Source: Zavarzinia marina (GTDB taxonomy: Bacteria > Pseudomonadota > Alphaproteobacteria > Zavarziniales > Zavarziniaceae). Taken from it: DNA of 64,000 bases. The notes beneath the pieces are model-generated. The model made no database searches. It saw only the letters and a list, made by a program, of their open reading frames with translations, and was not told where the DNA came from. The stretch is taken from positions 280,027 through 344,026 of the forward strand of contig NZ_JAKGSB010000005.1 in assembly GCF_021568905.1 (NCBI RefSeq), given 5' to 3'. Positions 18,995-30,041 of this stretch are shown here, piece after piece (the first letter of the stretch is position 1; each line of letters opens with the position of its first letter). The position numbers and the translations under genes were made by a program.

Positions 18995-20313
18995 CCGCTT
19001 ACCTTGGTGGCGCGTGGCGACAGCCAGGGACCGAGATCCACAGGCGCCCCATCGTGCCTCAGTTCGATATATAGAACAGGACGGCTACCCTCGGCGGCAC
19101 CTTCCATCTGACCGACCGGCTCACCAGCCAGAACCTTCTGCCCGACGGTCACGTCGATACGCTCCATCCCCGCGAGGAGGAGATGATACCCGTCGCCTTG
19201 CGACAGGATCAAGAGTTGGCCATAGCCTGAAAACGCGCCGGCGAAGGCGACGGAGCCCGCGGCGGGCGCGGTGACCCCCGCGCCGGCCCTGGTGGCGATG
19301 CGAAAGCCCCTGGCGGTCAGGCCGTTCGCCTGGCGATCGCCGAAGCGCGCGACGATCTCGCCCGCCGCCGGCAACGGCAATTTGCCCTTCAGGGTGGCGA
19401 AACGGGCCAGAATGGCGGGTCTCGGGGCTTCGGCCGGGACCGGCACCGCCTGCTCGCCCGGGGGCGTCGCGGCGGCGACTGCCGCCGCCCGTTCTGCGGC
19501 GCGGCGCGCGGCCTCCGCCGCCTCGGCCGCCTCGCGCGCCCGGCGCTGCTTCTCGACCGCCGCGATCAGTTCCTCGATCGACTTCGCTTCGGCGGCCAGA
19601 CGGTCGACCCGGCGCGATTCGGCGGCGGCGAGGCCGGCCAGGCGCTTGTCGTCCGTCGCCTTTCGCCCCAGCAGCCTGTCCAGCTCGGCCCGTTCGACGG
19701 CCAGCGCCGCCAGCGTGTCCTCGAGGCTGCCGCGTTCGACCGCGAGACGGGCGCGCAGGGCCGCCAGCGCGGTCAGGTCGCGGCCGAGGGCATTGGCCCG
19801 ATCACGCAATTCGGGCAGAAGGTCGCGCAGCACGGTGCCGGTATGGGCGATGTCGAGGGCATTCTGGCGCCGGACCATGAGCAGGACCGGCGGGCGCCGC
19901 GACAGCCGCGTCAGGGCGCCGAGAAGGCGCGACAGGGCGGCGCGGCGGTCGGCCAGGGCGGCGGTCTTTTCGGCTTCGGAGGCGGCGAGTTCGGCCATGC
20001 GCCGTTCGATCGTATCGGCCGCCGCCTCGCGCTCGCGCAATTGGGCGGCGCGTTCGACCAATTGGGTCTTCAGGCTGTCGATTTCCCGGGCCAGGCGGGC
20101 CTTTTCCGCCTCGACCTCGGCCTGGCGGCGGCGCGCGTCTTCCAGTTCGGCCTGGACCGCGCGAAGTTTCGAAGGATCGGCCTCCTGCCCGAGGCCGTTT
20201 TCCACGCCGCCGAGGAAGACCCCGGCGGCCAGGAGAAGGAGAAATGCGTGCCGGCGCCGGGCGTCAGGCGCTGGCACGCGTCGCGGGCGCATGGGCGGCT
20301 TTCGCACCGGCAT
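18991..20313 (-). CDS. envC: Murein hydrolase activator EnvC-like protein
   Basis: A 440-residue periplasmic protein. Signal segment HAFLLLLAAGVFLGGV, then two long coiled-coil stretches rich in Glu/Arg/Ala (about residues 45-300), then a LytM/M23 domain (GEIVARFGDRQANGLTARGF to RPVLYIELRHDG). The zinc ligands of active M23 enzymes (HxxxD and HxH) are not evident, as in E. coli EnvC, so it should activate amidases rather than cut peptidoglycan. The start overlaps the gpmI 3' end by 50 bases; a second ATG at 20292 is possible. Confidence 0.92.
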   Translation of the reverse strand: MPVRKPPMRPRRVPAPDARRRHAFLLLLAAGVFLGGVENGLGQEADPSKLRAVQAELEDARRRQAEVEAEKARLAREIDSLKTQLVERAAQLREREAAADTIERRMAELAASEAEKTAALADRRAALSRLLGALTRLSRRPPVLLMVRRQNALDIAHTGTVLRDLLPELRDRANALGRDLTALAALRARLAVERGSLEDTLAALAVERAELDRLLGRKATDDKRLAGLAAAESRRVDRLAAEAKSIEELIAAVEKQRRAREAAEAAEAARRAAERAAAVAAATPPGEQAVPVPAEAPRPAILARFATLKGKLPLPAAGEIVARFGDRQANGLTARGFRIATRAGAGVTAPAAGSVAFAGAFSGYGQLLILSQGDGYHLLLAGMERIDVTVGQKVLAGEPVGQMEGAAEGSRPVLYIELRHDGAPVDLGPWLSPRATKVSG

Positions 20314-21871
20314 CCGCCGGTACCAGCAGGGAATGGCCCGTCATCACCGCCGGCTGGTCGAGGCCGAGGAACGGCAGCAGCGTGGGCGCGATATCCGCCA
20401 GCCGCCCGTCCGAAAGGGCGACGGCGCTTTCGGCGTTGAACAGCAGGGCGGGCACCAGATTGGTGGTATGGGCGGTATGGGCGCCATGGGTATCGGCGTC
20501 GAACATCTGCTCGATATTGCCGTGATCGGCGGTCACCAGCATGACGCCGCCGGCCGCCGCCACCGCCTCCGACAGGCGGCCCAGGCAGGTGTCGATGGTC
20601 TCCACCGCCTCGATCGCCGCCGCCATGATGCCGGTGTGGCCGACCATGTCGGGATTGGCGTAATTGACCACGATCAGGTCGTAACCCTTGCCCGCGATCG
20701 CTTCCACCAGGCGGTCGGTCACCTCGGGCGCCGACATGGCGGGGGCGAGGTCATAGGTCGCGACCTTGGGGCTGGGCACCAGGATGCGGTCCTCGCCCTC
20801 GAACACCGTCTCCTCGCCGCCGTTGAAGAAGAAGGTGACGTGGGCGTATTTCTCGGTCTCGGCGATGCGCAACTGGGTCTTGCCGGCCTTGGCGACCACG
20901 GCGCCCAGCGGGTCCTCCACCCGTTCGGCCGGGAAGATCGCGGGGATCAGGGCGTTCAACTGGCTCGAATATTCGACCATGCCGGCGATGCCGGAAAAAT
21001 CGGGCACGCGGGCGCGCGGGAAACCGTCGAAATCCGGGTCCAGCAGGGCGATCAGGATCTCGCGCGCGCGGTCGGCGCGGAAATTGGCCATCAGCAGGCC
21101 GTCGCCCGCGTTCATGCCGCGATAATTGCCGATCGCGGTCGGCAGGACGAATTCATCGGTCTTGCCGGCGGCGTAGGAGGCTTCGACGGCGGCGCGGGCG
21201 TCCGGCGCGCTTTCGCCGGCGGCATCGACGAGCGCGCCATAGGCGAGACCGACCCGGTCCCAGCGCTTGTCGCGGTCCATGGCGAAATAGCGCCCGGAAA
21301 TCGTGCCGAAGCGCCAGCCCGGCACGCCGTCCAGCGCCGTCCCGAAATCGGCCAGATAGTCGAGCGCGCTCTTCGGCGGGGTGTCGCGGCCGTCGAGGAA
21401 ACCGTGGACGACGGTGTCGACGCCGTGGCTGGACGCGATCTTGATCAGGGCGACCAGATGGTCCTGATGGGAATGCACGCCGCCCGGCGACAGCAGGCCC
21501 AGGAGATGCAGCACGCCGCCCTTCGCCTTCACCGCCTCGATCACCTTCAGCAGGACGGCATTGTCGGCCAGGGTGCCGTCGGTGATCGCCTGGTCGATGC
21601 GCGGCAGATCCTGCATGACGACGCGGCCGCCGCCCAGGTTCATGTGGCCGACCTCGGAATTGCCCATCTGGCCGTCCGGCAGGCCGACGGACAGACCGGA
21701 CGTCTGGATCAGGGCGCGCGGGCAGTCGGCGACCAGGCGCCGCCAGTTCGGGGTCCGGGCCTTGGCGATGGCGTTGTCCTCGCCACCCTCGCGCCAGCCC
21801 CATCCGTCCAGGATGCACAGAACGACGGGTTTCTGCGGGGTCACGGGAAGGGTTGCGTCAGTCATGGCCAA
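20264..21871 (-). CDS. gpmI: 2,3-bisphosphoglycerate-independent phosphoglycerate mutase
   Basis: A 535-residue glycolytic enzyme that interconverts 3- and 2-phosphoglycerate through a phosphoserine. Metal and catalytic motifs are ILDGWGWR, GNSEVGHMNLG (the phosphorylated Ser), HGFLDGRDTPP, NFRADRAREI, NYANPDMVGHTG and TADHGNIEQM. Full length for the family. It ends with a short Ala-rich tail that overlaps the envC start. Confidence 0.97.
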   Translation of the reverse strand: MAMTDATLPVTPQKPVVLCILDGWGWREGGEDNAIAKARTPNWRRLVADCPRALIQTSGLSVGLPDGQMGNSEVGHMNLGGGRVVMQDLPRIDQAITDGTLADNAVLLKVIEAVKAKGGVLHLLGLLSPGGVHSHQDHLVALIKIASSHGVDTVVHGFLDGRDTPPKSALDYLADFGTALDGVPGWRFGTISGRYFAMDRDKRWDRVGLAYGALVDAAGESAPDARAAVEASYAAGKTDEFVLPTAIGNYRGMNAGDGLLMANFRADRAREILIALLDPDFDGFPRARVPDFSGIAGMVEYSSQLNALIPAIFPAERVEDPLGAVVAKAGKTQLRIAETEKYAHVTFFFNGGEETVFEGEDRILVPSPKVATYDLAPAMSAPEVTDRLVEAIAGKGYDLIVVNYANPDMVGHTGIMAAAIEAVETIDTCLGRLSEAVAAAGGVMLVTADHGNIEQMFDADTHGAHTAHTTNLVPALLFNAESAVALSDGRLADIAPTLLPFLGLDQPAVMTGHSLLVPADAGAKAAHAPATRASA

Positions 21872-21931
21872 ACCTTGAACGAAGAATGCGAACGCCGGGT
21901 AAACGAAGCGGGAGCGAAATCGCTCCCTCTC

Positions 21932-22399
21932 TCATGCCCTGTGATATGGGTGCCCATCCAGGATGGTGCCAGCACGATAGAGCTGCTCCGCGAGCATGGC
22001 GCGCACCATCAGATGCGGCCAGGTCGCGGGACCGAATGAATAGCAGAATGCGGCGGCGCTGCGAACCGTGTCGTCGTGACCGTCGGCCCCGCCGACGAGA
22101 AACGCGACCTTGCCGACGCCCTGGGCGCGGAAGCGGTCCAGGCGCCCCGCCAGCCCTTCGGACGAGAGCACGTCGCCGCGTCCGTCCATGGCGACGATCG
22201 CCGCCCCGGCCGGCACGGCGGCCAGCAGCAGTTCGCCCTCGCGCTTCCGGCGGGCGGTGCCCGAAAGGCGCTTCTCCTCGACCTCGATCATCTCGATCGG
22301 CGGTTTCAGACGCCTGGCATAGGTCTCGAACAGGCTGCGCTCGGGATCCTTGGCGCCGAAACGCCCGACCGCGACGAGGGAGAGCCTCAGGCCCAGCAT
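21932..22399 (-). CDS. rlmH: 23S rRNA pseudouridine-1915 N3-methyltransferase
   Basis: A 155-residue SPOUT methyltransferase. The SAM-binding trefoil-knot motif FLVGGADGHDD and the C-terminal WPHLMVRAMLAEQLYRA are diagnostic. The terminus ILDGHPYHRA matches the family ending (…GxPYHR). It follows rsfS by 19 bases, the usual order. Confidence 0.97.
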   Translation of the reverse strand: MLGLRLSLVAVGRFGAKDPERSLFETYARRLKPPIEMIEVEEKRLSGTARRKREGELLLAAVPAGAAIVAMDGRGDVLSSEGLAGRLDRFRAQGVGKVAFLVGGADGHDDTVRSAAAFCYSFGPATWPHLMVRAMLAEQLYRAGTILDGHPYHRA

Positions 22400-22418
22400 G
22401 GCCGGCCGCCGCCCGGCC

Positions 22419-22898
22419 TCACTCCGTCTCCGGCCGGAAATCGGCCTGCCACATCTTCTCGAGCTTGTAGAATTCGCGCACTTCGGGGCGGAACAGATGG
22501 ACGATGACGTCGATGGCGTCGATCAGCACCCAGTCGCCGGCCGCTTTGCCCTCGGTCCGGCAGGGGCCCAGCTTGGCCTCGTCCACCGCCTTGACGACAT
22601 AGTCGGCCAATGCCGTCACCTGACGGCCGGAACGGCCGTTGGCGATGACCATGAAATCGGCGATCGACGACTTGCCGGCCAGATCGATGGTCAGGATCTC
22701 TTCCGCCTTGTTGTCGTCCAGCGTCTTCACGATCAGGTCGAGAAGGGTGCGCGCGTCGTCCGACGGCGCGGGCCTGGCCTTCGCCTTCCGCGGCTTCTTG
22801 CGCTCCGCCGCCATGTCGACGGCGATCAGGGTGGCGTCGGTCCCGGCCTCGTCCGCCGGCTTCTTGCGCAGACGGATGCGCTTCGGCTTGGCGGGCAC
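22419..22898 (-). CDS. rsfS: Ribosome silencing factor
   Basis: A 159-residue protein. The C-terminal 110 residues are the RsfS fold (LLDLIVKTLDDNKAEEILTI, SSIADFMVIANGRSGRQVTA, DWVLIDAIDVIVHLFRPEVREFY), which binds ribosomal protein uL14 and blocks subunit joining in starvation. The first 45 residues are a Lys/Arg/Ala-rich extension. An internal start at the Met before AAERKKP would give a family-typical size. Confidence 0.95.
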   Translation of the reverse strand: MPAKPKRIRLRKKPADEAGTDATLIAVDMAAERKKPRKAKARPAPSDDARTLLDLIVKTLDDNKAEEILTIDLAGKSSIADFMVIANGRSGRQVTALADYVVKAVDEAKLGPCRTEGKAAGDWVLIDAIDVIVHLFRPEVREFYKLEKMWQADFRPETE

Positions 22899-22967
22899 GG
22901 CGGCGTCGACTTCGGACTCGGTGACGTCTTCCGAGGATTGCTTGCGCGGGGGCAGGATCTTGTCCTC

Positions 22968-23603
22968 CTAGCGGGCCGGCGCGCGGCCGGCGCGAATGGC
23001 GGTGGCGGATGCCGGGTTCAGTTTCATGGTCACGAAGGCCCAGGCGGGCGTCCGTGCGGATCTCAGGGTACGGCGGGCGGGGCCCGTCAGCCGCGCGGCG
23101 GCGAAACGATGCGCGGCCGGCGCGCCCAATGCCGCCAGAGAATAGGAAGGCCGGTCGAAGACGGCAACCGGCACATCGTGAAAGATATGCTGCCAATGGC
23201 GCCAGCGGTGGATGCCGGCCAGATTGTCGGCCCCCATCAGCCAGACGAAGCGAAGGCGCGGAAAGCGCCGGTGCAGCACGCGGATCGTCTCGGCGGTATA
23301 GACGGTGCCGAGGCGGCTTTCGAGATCGGTCGCCAGCAGGCGGGGATGGCCCGCGATCATCGCCTCGGCCGAAGCCAGGCGCGCGGCCTGGGACGCCATT
23401 TCCGCCGCCGACTTCAGGGGGTTCTGGGGCGAAACCAGCCACCACACCTGATCCAGTCCCAAGTGGCGCAATGCCGACAGGGCGACGTCGCGATGGCCGG
23501 GATGGGCCGGGTTGAACGAGCCGCCGAACAGGCCGATCGACAGCCCGCCGACGGAACCCGCCGTCCTGATCCGCGACAGGGCTGAAACGGCGGGCAGAAT
23601 CAA
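22968..23603 (-). CDS. nadD: Nicotinate-nucleotide adenylyltransferase
   Basis: A protein of about 211 residues in NAD synthesis. The nucleotidyltransferase motif is [18 protein letters not shown] (with HxGH), [11 protein letters not shown] binds the nucleotide, [14 protein letters not shown] is the NadD signature, and SATAIR near the C-terminus is the second ATP-binding motif. No ATG exists between the end of proA and the conserved block. A TTG overlapping the proA stop (TTGA) is the best start and implies coupling. Confidence 0.9.
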   Translation of the reverse strand: MILPAVSALSRIRTAGSVGGLSIGLFGGSFNPAHPGHRDVALSALRHLGLDQVWWLVSPQNPLKSAAEMASQAARLASAEAMIAGHPRLLATDLESRLGTVYTAETIRVLHRRFPRLRFVWLMGADNLAGIHRWRHWQHIFHDVPVAVFDRPSYSLAALGAPAAHRFAAARLTGPARRTLRSARTPAWAFVTMKLNPASATAIRAGRAPAR

Positions 23604-24889
23604 GGCCGGATCTGGCCCGTGCCGCGCACCAGATATTTCATGGTGGTGAGCTGTTCCGCCCCGACCGGCCCGCGGGCATGCAGGCGGCCGGTGGAAATAC
23701 CGATCTCGGCCCCGAAGCCGAATTCGCCGCCATCGGCGAATTGGGTGGAGGCGTTCAGGGTGACGATGGCGGAATCGACCGCGCTCAGGAAGCGTTCGGC
23801 CGTCGCCGCGTCCCCGGTCACGATGGCATCCGTATGGCCGCTGCCGTGGCGCGCGATATGGGCGATCGCCCCCTCGACCCCCGCCACCTGTTTCACGGCG
23901 ACGATGGCTTCCAGATATTCCGTGTCCCAATCGGCGTCGACCGCCGGCACGACGCGGGGATCGGCGGCCTGGGCCGCCCTGTCGCCGCGCACCTCGCAGC
24001 CGGCGTCCAGCAGCATCTCGACGACGGCGGACAGCAGGGGGCCGGCGGCTTCGTCGACCAGCACCGTCTCGGCCGCGCCGCAGACGCCGGTGCGCCGCAG
24101 CTTGGCGTTGCGCACGATCGCCAGGGCCATCTCGGGGTTGGCCTTGCCGTCGACATAGACATGGTTGTTGCCGTCCAGATGGGCGAGCACGGGCACCCGC
24201 GCCTCCGCCTGGACGCGGCCGACCAGGGATTTGCCGCCGCGCGGCACGATCACGTCGATCAGGTCCTGCGCCGCCAGCATGGCGCCGACCATGGCCCGGT
24301 CCGCGACCGGCACCAGTTGGACCGCGTCCGCCGGCACGCCATGGGCGGCCATGCCCGAAACGAAGGCGGCATGGATCGCGCGGGACGAATTCAAGGCTTC
24401 CGAACCGCCGCGCAGGATGACGGCATTGCCGGAGCGCAGGCAGAGCGCGGCGGCATCCGCCGTCACGTTGGGCCGGCTTTCATAGATGATGCCGATCACG
24501 CCGATCGGCACCCGGACGCGCTGGATGCGCAGCCCGTTGGGCCGGTCCCATTCGGCGGCGACCTGATCGACCGGGTCGGCTAGCGCCGCGACGGTCTCGA
24601 TGCCTTCGGCGATGCCCTCGACCCGCGCCTCGTTCAGCAGCAGGCGGTCGAGGAGGGCATTGGACAGGCCCATGGCCCGGCCGCGCTCCAGATCGACCGC
24701 ATTGGCGGCGAGGATCGCCGGCGTCGCGGCGCGGATGGCGGTGGCGGCGGCGTTCAGGGCCTCGGTCTTGGTCGCGGCCGGCAGGGTGGCCAGGGTGCGG
24801 GCGGCGGCACGCGCACGCGCGCCCATATCCGCCATCAGGGCGGTCGCATCCAGGATCTCGGCGTCCTTGGCCAGGGTCACGTCACGCAT
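23600..24889 (-). CDS. proA: Gamma-glutamyl phosphate reductase
   Basis: A 429-residue aldehyde-dehydrogenase-fold enzyme that reduces gamma-glutamyl phosphate in proline synthesis. The catalytic Cys lies in [15 protein letters not shown]; other family blocks are [28 protein letters not shown]-type [12 protein letters not shown] and [14 protein letters not shown]. It lies 21 bases after proB. Confidence 0.97.
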   Translation of the reverse strand: MRDVTLAKDAEILDATALMADMGARARAAARTLATLPAATKTEALNAAATAIRAATPAILAANAVDLERGRAMGLSNALLDRLLLNEARVEGIAEGIETVAALADPVDQVAAEWDRPNGLRIQRVRVPIGVIGIIYESRPNVTADAAALCLRSGNAVILRGGSEALNSSRAIHAAFVSGMAAHGVPADAVQLVPVADRAMVGAMLAAQDLIDVIVPRGGKSLVGRVQAEARVPVLAHLDGNNHVYVDGKANPEMALAIVRNAKLRRTGVCGAAETVLVDEAAGPLLSAVVEMLLDAGCEVRGDRAAQAADPRVVPAVDADWDTEYLEAIVAVKQVAGVEGAIAHIARHGSGHTDAIVTGDAATAERFLSAVDSAIVTLNASTQFADGGEFGFGAEIGISTGRLHARGPVGAEQLTTMKYLVRGTGQIRP

Positions 24890-24910
24890 GGCTCTTCTTC
24901 GGCTTCTTCT

Positions 24911-26068
24911 TCAGTCGTCTGTCGCGAGGTCGTCGCGATGGATCATCTCGTCCCGGCCACGGTAGCCGAGGATATTCTCGATTTCACCGGATTTATGCCC
25001 GGCGATGGCCCGCGCATCCTCGGACGCATAGGCGATCAGCCCGCGCCCCAGCGCCTTGCCGTCCGGCCCGACGACGACGACGGCATCGCCCCGGCTGAAT
25101 TCGCCCTCGACCGCGCGGACACCGGCGGGCAGCAGGCTCTTGCCCTTGGCCAGCGCCTTGGCGGCACCCTCGTCGACGATCAGGCGGCCCTTCGGCCCCA
25201 GGCTGCCGCCGATCCAGAGCTTGCGCGCCTGGCGCGGGCTGCGGTCGGCCAGGAACCAGGTGCAGTTGGCGCCGGCTTCGAGCGCCGAGATCGGGCGTTC
25301 GACATGGCCGGAGCCGATCACCATGGAACAGCCGGCGGCCAAGGCCACGCGCGCCGCCGCGACCTTGGTGCGCATGCCGCCGGAGCCGACGCCCGAGACG
25401 GGATCGCCGGCCATGGCCTCGATCTGGGCCGTGATGCCGGTCACCGTGTCGAGGCGCCGCGCCGTGGGGTCCGTGCTCGGATTCGCCGTATAGAGCCCGT
25501 CGATGTCGGAAAGCAGCACCAGGCAATCGGCGGAGGCGAGTTCGGCCACCCGCGCCGCCAGGCGATCATTGTCGCCATAGCGGATCTCGGAGGTGGCGAC
25601 CGTGTCGTTCTCGTTGATCACGGGAACGGCGCCCAGCTTCAGCAGGGTGCCCATGGTGCTGCGGCCATTGAGGTAACGCCGGCGGTTCTCGGTGTCGTCC
25701 AGGGTCAGCAGGACCTGGGCGGTCGAAATGCCGTGAGCGCCCAGCACTTCCTGCCAGGCATGGGACAGGCGGATCTGGCCGACGGCGGCGGCGGCCTGCT
25801 TTTCCTCGAGCTTGAGGACGCCCTTCGGCAGGTTCAGATGACGGCACCCGAGCGCGATCGCGCCGGATGAGACGATGATCACGTCCTGGCCGCGCGCCCT
25901 CGCCATGGCGACGTCGGCGGCGACCCCCTCCAGCCAGTGGCGGCGCAGCTTGCCGCTTTCCGGATCGACCAGCAGGGCGGAGCCGATCTTGATGACGATG
26001 CGCCCTGCGGCGCGCAGCCGCGCGGCACTGGTGACAAGCTTCGAATGGGGTGTTTCGGCGATGGTCAT
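24911..26068 (-). CDS. proB: Glutamate 5-kinase
   Basis: A 385-residue enzyme for the first step of proline synthesis. The amino-acid kinase domain has [43 protein letters not shown] and [13 protein letters not shown]. The last 110 residues form the PUA domain ([17 protein letters not shown]... [12 protein letters not shown]). It is preceded by GAGGGGGAATCCCC before its ATG and follows obgE by 51 bases. Confidence 0.97.
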   Translation of the reverse strand: MTIAETPHSKLVTSAARLRAAGRIVIKIGSALLVDPESGKLRRHWLEGVAADVAMARARGQDVIIVSSGAIALGCRHLNLPKGVLKLEEKQAAAAVGQIRLSHAWQEVLGAHGISTAQVLLTLDDTENRRRYLNGRSTMGTLLKLGAVPVINENDTVATSEIRYGDNDRLAARVAELASADCLVLLSDIDGLYTANPSTDPTARRLDTVTGITAQIEAMAGDPVSGVGSGGMRTKVAAARVALAAGCSMVIGSGHVERPISALEAGANCTWFLADRSPRQARKLWIGGSLGPKGRLIVDEGAAKALAKGKSLLPAGVRAVEGEFSRGDAVVVVGPDGKALGRGLIAYASEDARAIAGHKSGEIENILGYRGRDEMIHRDDLATDD

Positions 26069-26119
26069 GGGGATTCCCCCTCGTGTAACGCTACGGATCG
26101 GTTCAGCGGGTCCGAAGCG

Positions 26120-27190
<1,071 letters not shown>

Positions 27191-27208
27191 TCAGCCTGAA
27201 AAGAAAAC

Positions 27209-27233
27209 GGGCCCGGCGCCTGGCACCGGACCC
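27209..27233 (-). terminator. Rho-independent terminator after rplU-rpmA
   Basis: On the minus strand an 8-bp GC stem (27226-27233 with 27209-27216, one G-T pair) is followed by GTTTTCTTTTC. It lies between rpmA and obgE, so obgE is probably expressed by read-through or its own promoter. Confidence 0.7.
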
Positions 27234-27290
27234 GCTGAATTCCCGCCTGTCAGCCGCGGGTCCCTGCGGGCCGCGGTGAGGCGCGGCAGA

Positions 27291-27560
<270 letters not shown>

Positions 27561-27590
27561 GGTTTGCTCCTAACTCTCGTAACCGCGCGA

Positions 27591-27905
27591 TCAGGCGACG
27601 GCGATGCTGGTGATCTTCAGGACGGTGAGGTCCTGGCGATGGCCGTTCTTGCGGCGCGAATTCTGACGGCGGCGCTTCTTGAAGACGATCAGCTTCGGGC
27701 CGCGCGCCTGGCCGACGATCTCGGCCGTGACGGTGGCACCGGCGACCGTGGGCGCGCCGATGGTGACGCTCTCGCCCTCGCCGACCATCAGAACCTGGTC
27801 CAGCGACAGGGTGGAGCCCGCCTCGCCTTCGAGGCGTTCGACGGAGATGACATCGTTCTCGGCGACCTTGTACTGCTTGCCGCCGGTCTTGATAACCGCA
27901 AACAT
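27591..27905 (-). CDS. rplU: 50S ribosomal protein L21
   Basis: A 104-residue protein with the family start [20 protein letters not shown] and the RNA-binding block [22 protein letters not shown] small hairpin (27926-27931/27937-27942, CAGGTG/CACCTG) lies just upstream in the leader. Its promoter is identified at 28023-28050. Confidence 0.98.
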   Translation of the reverse strand: MFAVIKTGGKQYKVAENDVISVERLEGEAGSTLSLDQVLMVGEGESVTIGAPTVAGATVTAEIVGQARGPKLIVFKKRRRQNSRRKNGHRQDLTVLKITSIAVA

Positions 27906-28022
27906 TCGACCCAGTCCTTCTTGAACAGGTGTTTACCACCTGCTGCCGTCTTCCGCGGCAGGGGCCCGACTGGAGCCCATATATGAACACCGCGATGGAC
28001 GACGCCCACCGCGAGAGCGCGC

Positions 28023-28050
28023 ACTATAGCGATGCGAAAACCGGTGTCAA
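28023..28050 (-). promoter_or_regulatory. Sigma-70-type promoter for rplU-rpmA
   Basis: On the minus strand TTGACA (28050-28045) is followed after 16 bases by TATAGT (28028-28023), a near-consensus vegetative promoter. Transcription should begin near 28016, giving a leader of about 110 bases before rplU. The -35 box overlaps the 3' end of the DUF2293 gene. Confidence 0.75.
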
Positions 28051-28388
28051 CGCTTCCCTTCGCCCTGCCGTCCGGCGCCGGGTGGTCCCGCATCCAGCGG
28101 ATGCCGGCAGCCCCAGCCGCGAAGGACTTCCTCGGTGGCGTCGCGGGTGAAATGGCGCGCGGCGTCGCGGTCATAGCCCTCGGCCAGCAATGCATCGTAT
28201 TCGGTGAAGCCGTGCCGGGCATAGGCCGCCAGCGCCGCCCAGGCCGCCGCCGGCGGCGAAGCCTGCCGCAGCCCGCGCGAGCCGAGCGCGCGATCGACCA
28301 CCGCCGCCCGGTCCCGCGCCGGCAGGCCCGGCGCCAATGCCCGAAGCGCCGCCTCGATCGCCGTCCCGCGCCCGCCCGTCCCGCTCAT
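28047..28388 (-). CDS. DUF2293-like protein
   Basis: A 113-residue protein of unknown function with Arg/Ala-rich sequence and the block YARHGFTEYDALLAEGYDRDAARHFTRD split over two helices, which matches the DUF2293 pattern (HxxTxYDxLL...Rxxx). The ATG at 28388 is preferred (GGGGTGAGCGG upstream); the frame opens 36 bases earlier. It lies between rplU and the divergent tRNA-Ser gene. Confidence 0.7.
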   Translation of the reverse strand: MSGTGGRGTAIEAALRALAPGLPARDRAAVVDRALGSRGLRQASPPAAAWAALAAYARHGFTEYDALLAEGYDRDAARHFTRDATEEVLRGWGCRHPLDAGPPGAGRQGEGKR

Positions 28389-28408
28389 CCGCTCACCCCA
28401 AAAAACCT

Positions 28409-28436
28409 TTGCAACCGCCGCCATCCTCCGCTATCT
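28409..28436 (+). promoter_or_regulatory. Possible promoter of tRNA-Ser
   Basis: TTGCAA (28409-28414), 16 bases, then CTATCT (28431-28436), 28 bases before the tRNA. Matches to consensus are partial. Confidence 0.4.
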
Positions 28437-28463
28437 CTCCCCGCCTCGACGACCCCGTCTCGC

Positions 28464-28553
<90 letters not shown>

Positions 28554-28564
28554 ATTACAAAGAT

Positions 28565-28587
28565 AAGCCCTTGATTTTTAAGGGCTT
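28565..28587 (+). terminator. Terminator downstream of tRNA-Ser
   Basis: Stem AAGCCCTT/AAGGGCTT (28565-28572/28580-28587) with a 7-base loop, then TTTTTATTTTT. It lies just inside the element, so after integration the tRNA transcript ends on element-supplied DNA. Confidence 0.85.
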
Positions 28588-28606
28588 TTTATTTTTGTGG
28601 CTCGGC

Positions 28607-28633
28607 TATTGACGTTTTATTGCCGTTTTGCCG
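28607..28633 (+). repeat. Tandem TATTGCCG-like boxes near attL
   Basis: TATTGACG (28607), TATTGCCG (28618) and TTTTGCCG (28626) follow one another. The same octamer recurs upstream of the replication ATPase and the integrase. Confidence 0.5.
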
Positions 28634-28681
28634 AAGCCCTGCCGATGCCCACAAGGGGCGACAACCCGCCGAAGTCGGACG

Positions 28682-28707
28682 AAAAAAAAACCCGGCACTA
28701 GGCCGGG
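28682..28707 (-). terminator. Terminator at the end of the element's operon
   Basis: On the minus strand CCCGGC-CTAGT-GCCGGG is followed by nine T residues. It closes the minus-strand gene block about 30 bases past the last stop. Confidence 0.9.
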
Positions 28708-28736
28708 CAAAAGTCCCCAATGGCACTTGGGTTCGG

Positions 28737-29456
28737 TTAAAGCTGAACGCGGGTCGAAGCCTTCGCGGCAAGTGTGGGGTTGTAGAAGCTGTTTCGAACT
28801 GCCGAAATGGTCTTGGCGAACTTCGCCGGAACATCCATCAAGGTAACGCCCGCTTGCATCTTGGCCCATGCGTCGGGCGCGTGCCGTTCAATCGCCTTGA
28901 ACTGCAAGTTGCGGTGATTCTCGCTGTTCATGTTTAGAAGGTACGGCTTCGTATTGGCGAACACTGCGGCGGCTTCGCCGTCTTCTTCGACAATCTGCCG
29001 AAGCTTGATAGTGCCGTCCGGCTTGCTGGCAAGGTTTGCCATGTGGGCAAGGATATGTTCATGCACGAAACGGCGGGTCGGGTCAAGTCGGAACGTTGCT
29101 TGCGCGTCTTCCTGTCCGGCCATAAGTAGATAGTTCGCCCGTTCTTCAATCTTCGCCTTGGTCTTTTCCAAAACTTCCACGGTACGCGCGGCAACTACGC
29201 CCGCCGCTTCGTGCTTTTGTACGGTGTTTCGTGTTTCGTCTTTCAACAGCTTGCCGATAGTTTCGACGCCATCGCGCAACGCGATTTGCGCGTTAATTAC
29301 GTCGGTTGCGGCGTGACTATCGACCTTTTCCGGGTCAGACAATAGGGCTTTTCGGCCCGTTTCGGTGCCAGCCAGCGACAAGAACGACGCGGCTTGTTCG
29401 GTTTGTACCAACGAATTTGGGTACGACGGCGCTACGGTGTTGGGTGTTTGGTTCAT
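28737..29456 (-). CDS. Element protein, 239 residues, function unknown
   Basis: Starts MNQTPNTVAPSYPNSLVQ; the ATG at 29456 is preceded by AAAGGACAACATC. The protein is largely helical by composition, with a charged central region (TVEVLEKTKAKIEERANYLL) and a C-terminal part with HAPDAWAKMQAGVTLMD. No signal peptide or membrane helix. No family recognised. It is the last gene of the operon, a common place for satellite accessory or interference genes, but nothing in the sequence shows such a role. Confidence 0.7.
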   Translation of the reverse strand: MNQTPNTVAPSYPNSLVQTEQAASFLSLAGTETGRKALLSDPEKVDSHAATDVINAQIALRDGVETIGKLLKDETRNTVQKHEAAGVVAARTVEVLEKTKAKIEERANYLLMAGQEDAQATFRLDPTRRFVHEHILAHMANLASKPDGTIKLRQIVEEDGEAAAVFANTKPYLLNMNSENHRNLQFKAIERHAPDAWAKMQAGVTLMDVPAKFAKTISAVRNSFYNPTLAAKASTRVQL

Positions 29457-29533
29457 GATGTTGTCCTTTGCAAAGGTTTGATGCACGAAGCGGAATGCTT
29501 CGACGCCTGAACGTTTCGCCGTCATTCGCCCCC

Positions 29534-30040
29534 TTACTGTTTCCATTCGACGGACAAGCCGCCAGCCTTCGCAATGGGTTTGCCGTCTTCATCGACGTAC
29601 TGCCGCGTTTCGGTGTCGAAAGTTCTTCCATCTGCGAGTTCGACAAACCTTCGGCCTTTTTCGCCTGCGGGCCGGGGTGCTTCCATGTCGTCGAAGGTGC
29701 CCACAATATCGGGCTTCACTTCGGCTGCTGGTTCGTTGGTACGCGACCTTGCGACGGCCTTTAGTTCGGCCTGTTGGCGCGCGGCGGCTGTTTCCCAGTC
29801 GGATTCACTGCCGAATGACGGGTACAGCACTACGCGGGGCGCAAGCATCGCCGCCAAGGGGCCTATTTCGCGCTGTAGGGCGTTTCTGTCGATCAGGCTA
29901 GGCCCATCTACCAGCCCGGCCCAAAAATCGCCCTGCGGGCTTCCTGTCGCGTCTGCCGGATATTCAAGCTGGCGAAGCTGCAAGCGCGGCGGCTGCAACT
30001 TCGCTTCAAGTTTCTTCAATCGACTTTTGAAAATTCGCAT
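29534..30040 (-). CDS. Element protein, 168 residues, function unknown
   Basis: Starts MRIFKSRLKKLEAKLQPPRL, a basic helical N-terminus, followed by PLAAMLAPRVVLYPSFGSES and a C-terminal acidic part (RTFDTETRQYVDEDGKPI). The ATG lies one base after the stop of the preceding gene (TGAAATG), implying coupling. No domain recognised. Confidence 0.65.
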   Translation of the reverse strand: MRIFKSRLKKLEAKLQPPRLQLRQLEYPADATGSPQGDFWAGLVDGPSLIDRNALQREIGPLAAMLAPRVVLYPSFGSESDWETAAARQQAELKAVARSRTNEPAAEVKPDIVGTFDDMEAPRPAGEKGRRFVELADGRTFDTETRQYVDEDGKPIAKAGGLSVEWKQ

Positions 30041-30041
30041 T

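Noticed and set aside
18991..20313. EnvC as an active M23 endopeptidase
   Set aside because: The HxxxD and HxH zinc ligands are not present in the LytM-like domain.
17300..22039. Two long plus-strand frames (603 and 922 residues)
   Set aside because: Antisense to ctpA, envC and gpmI, which have complete motifs.
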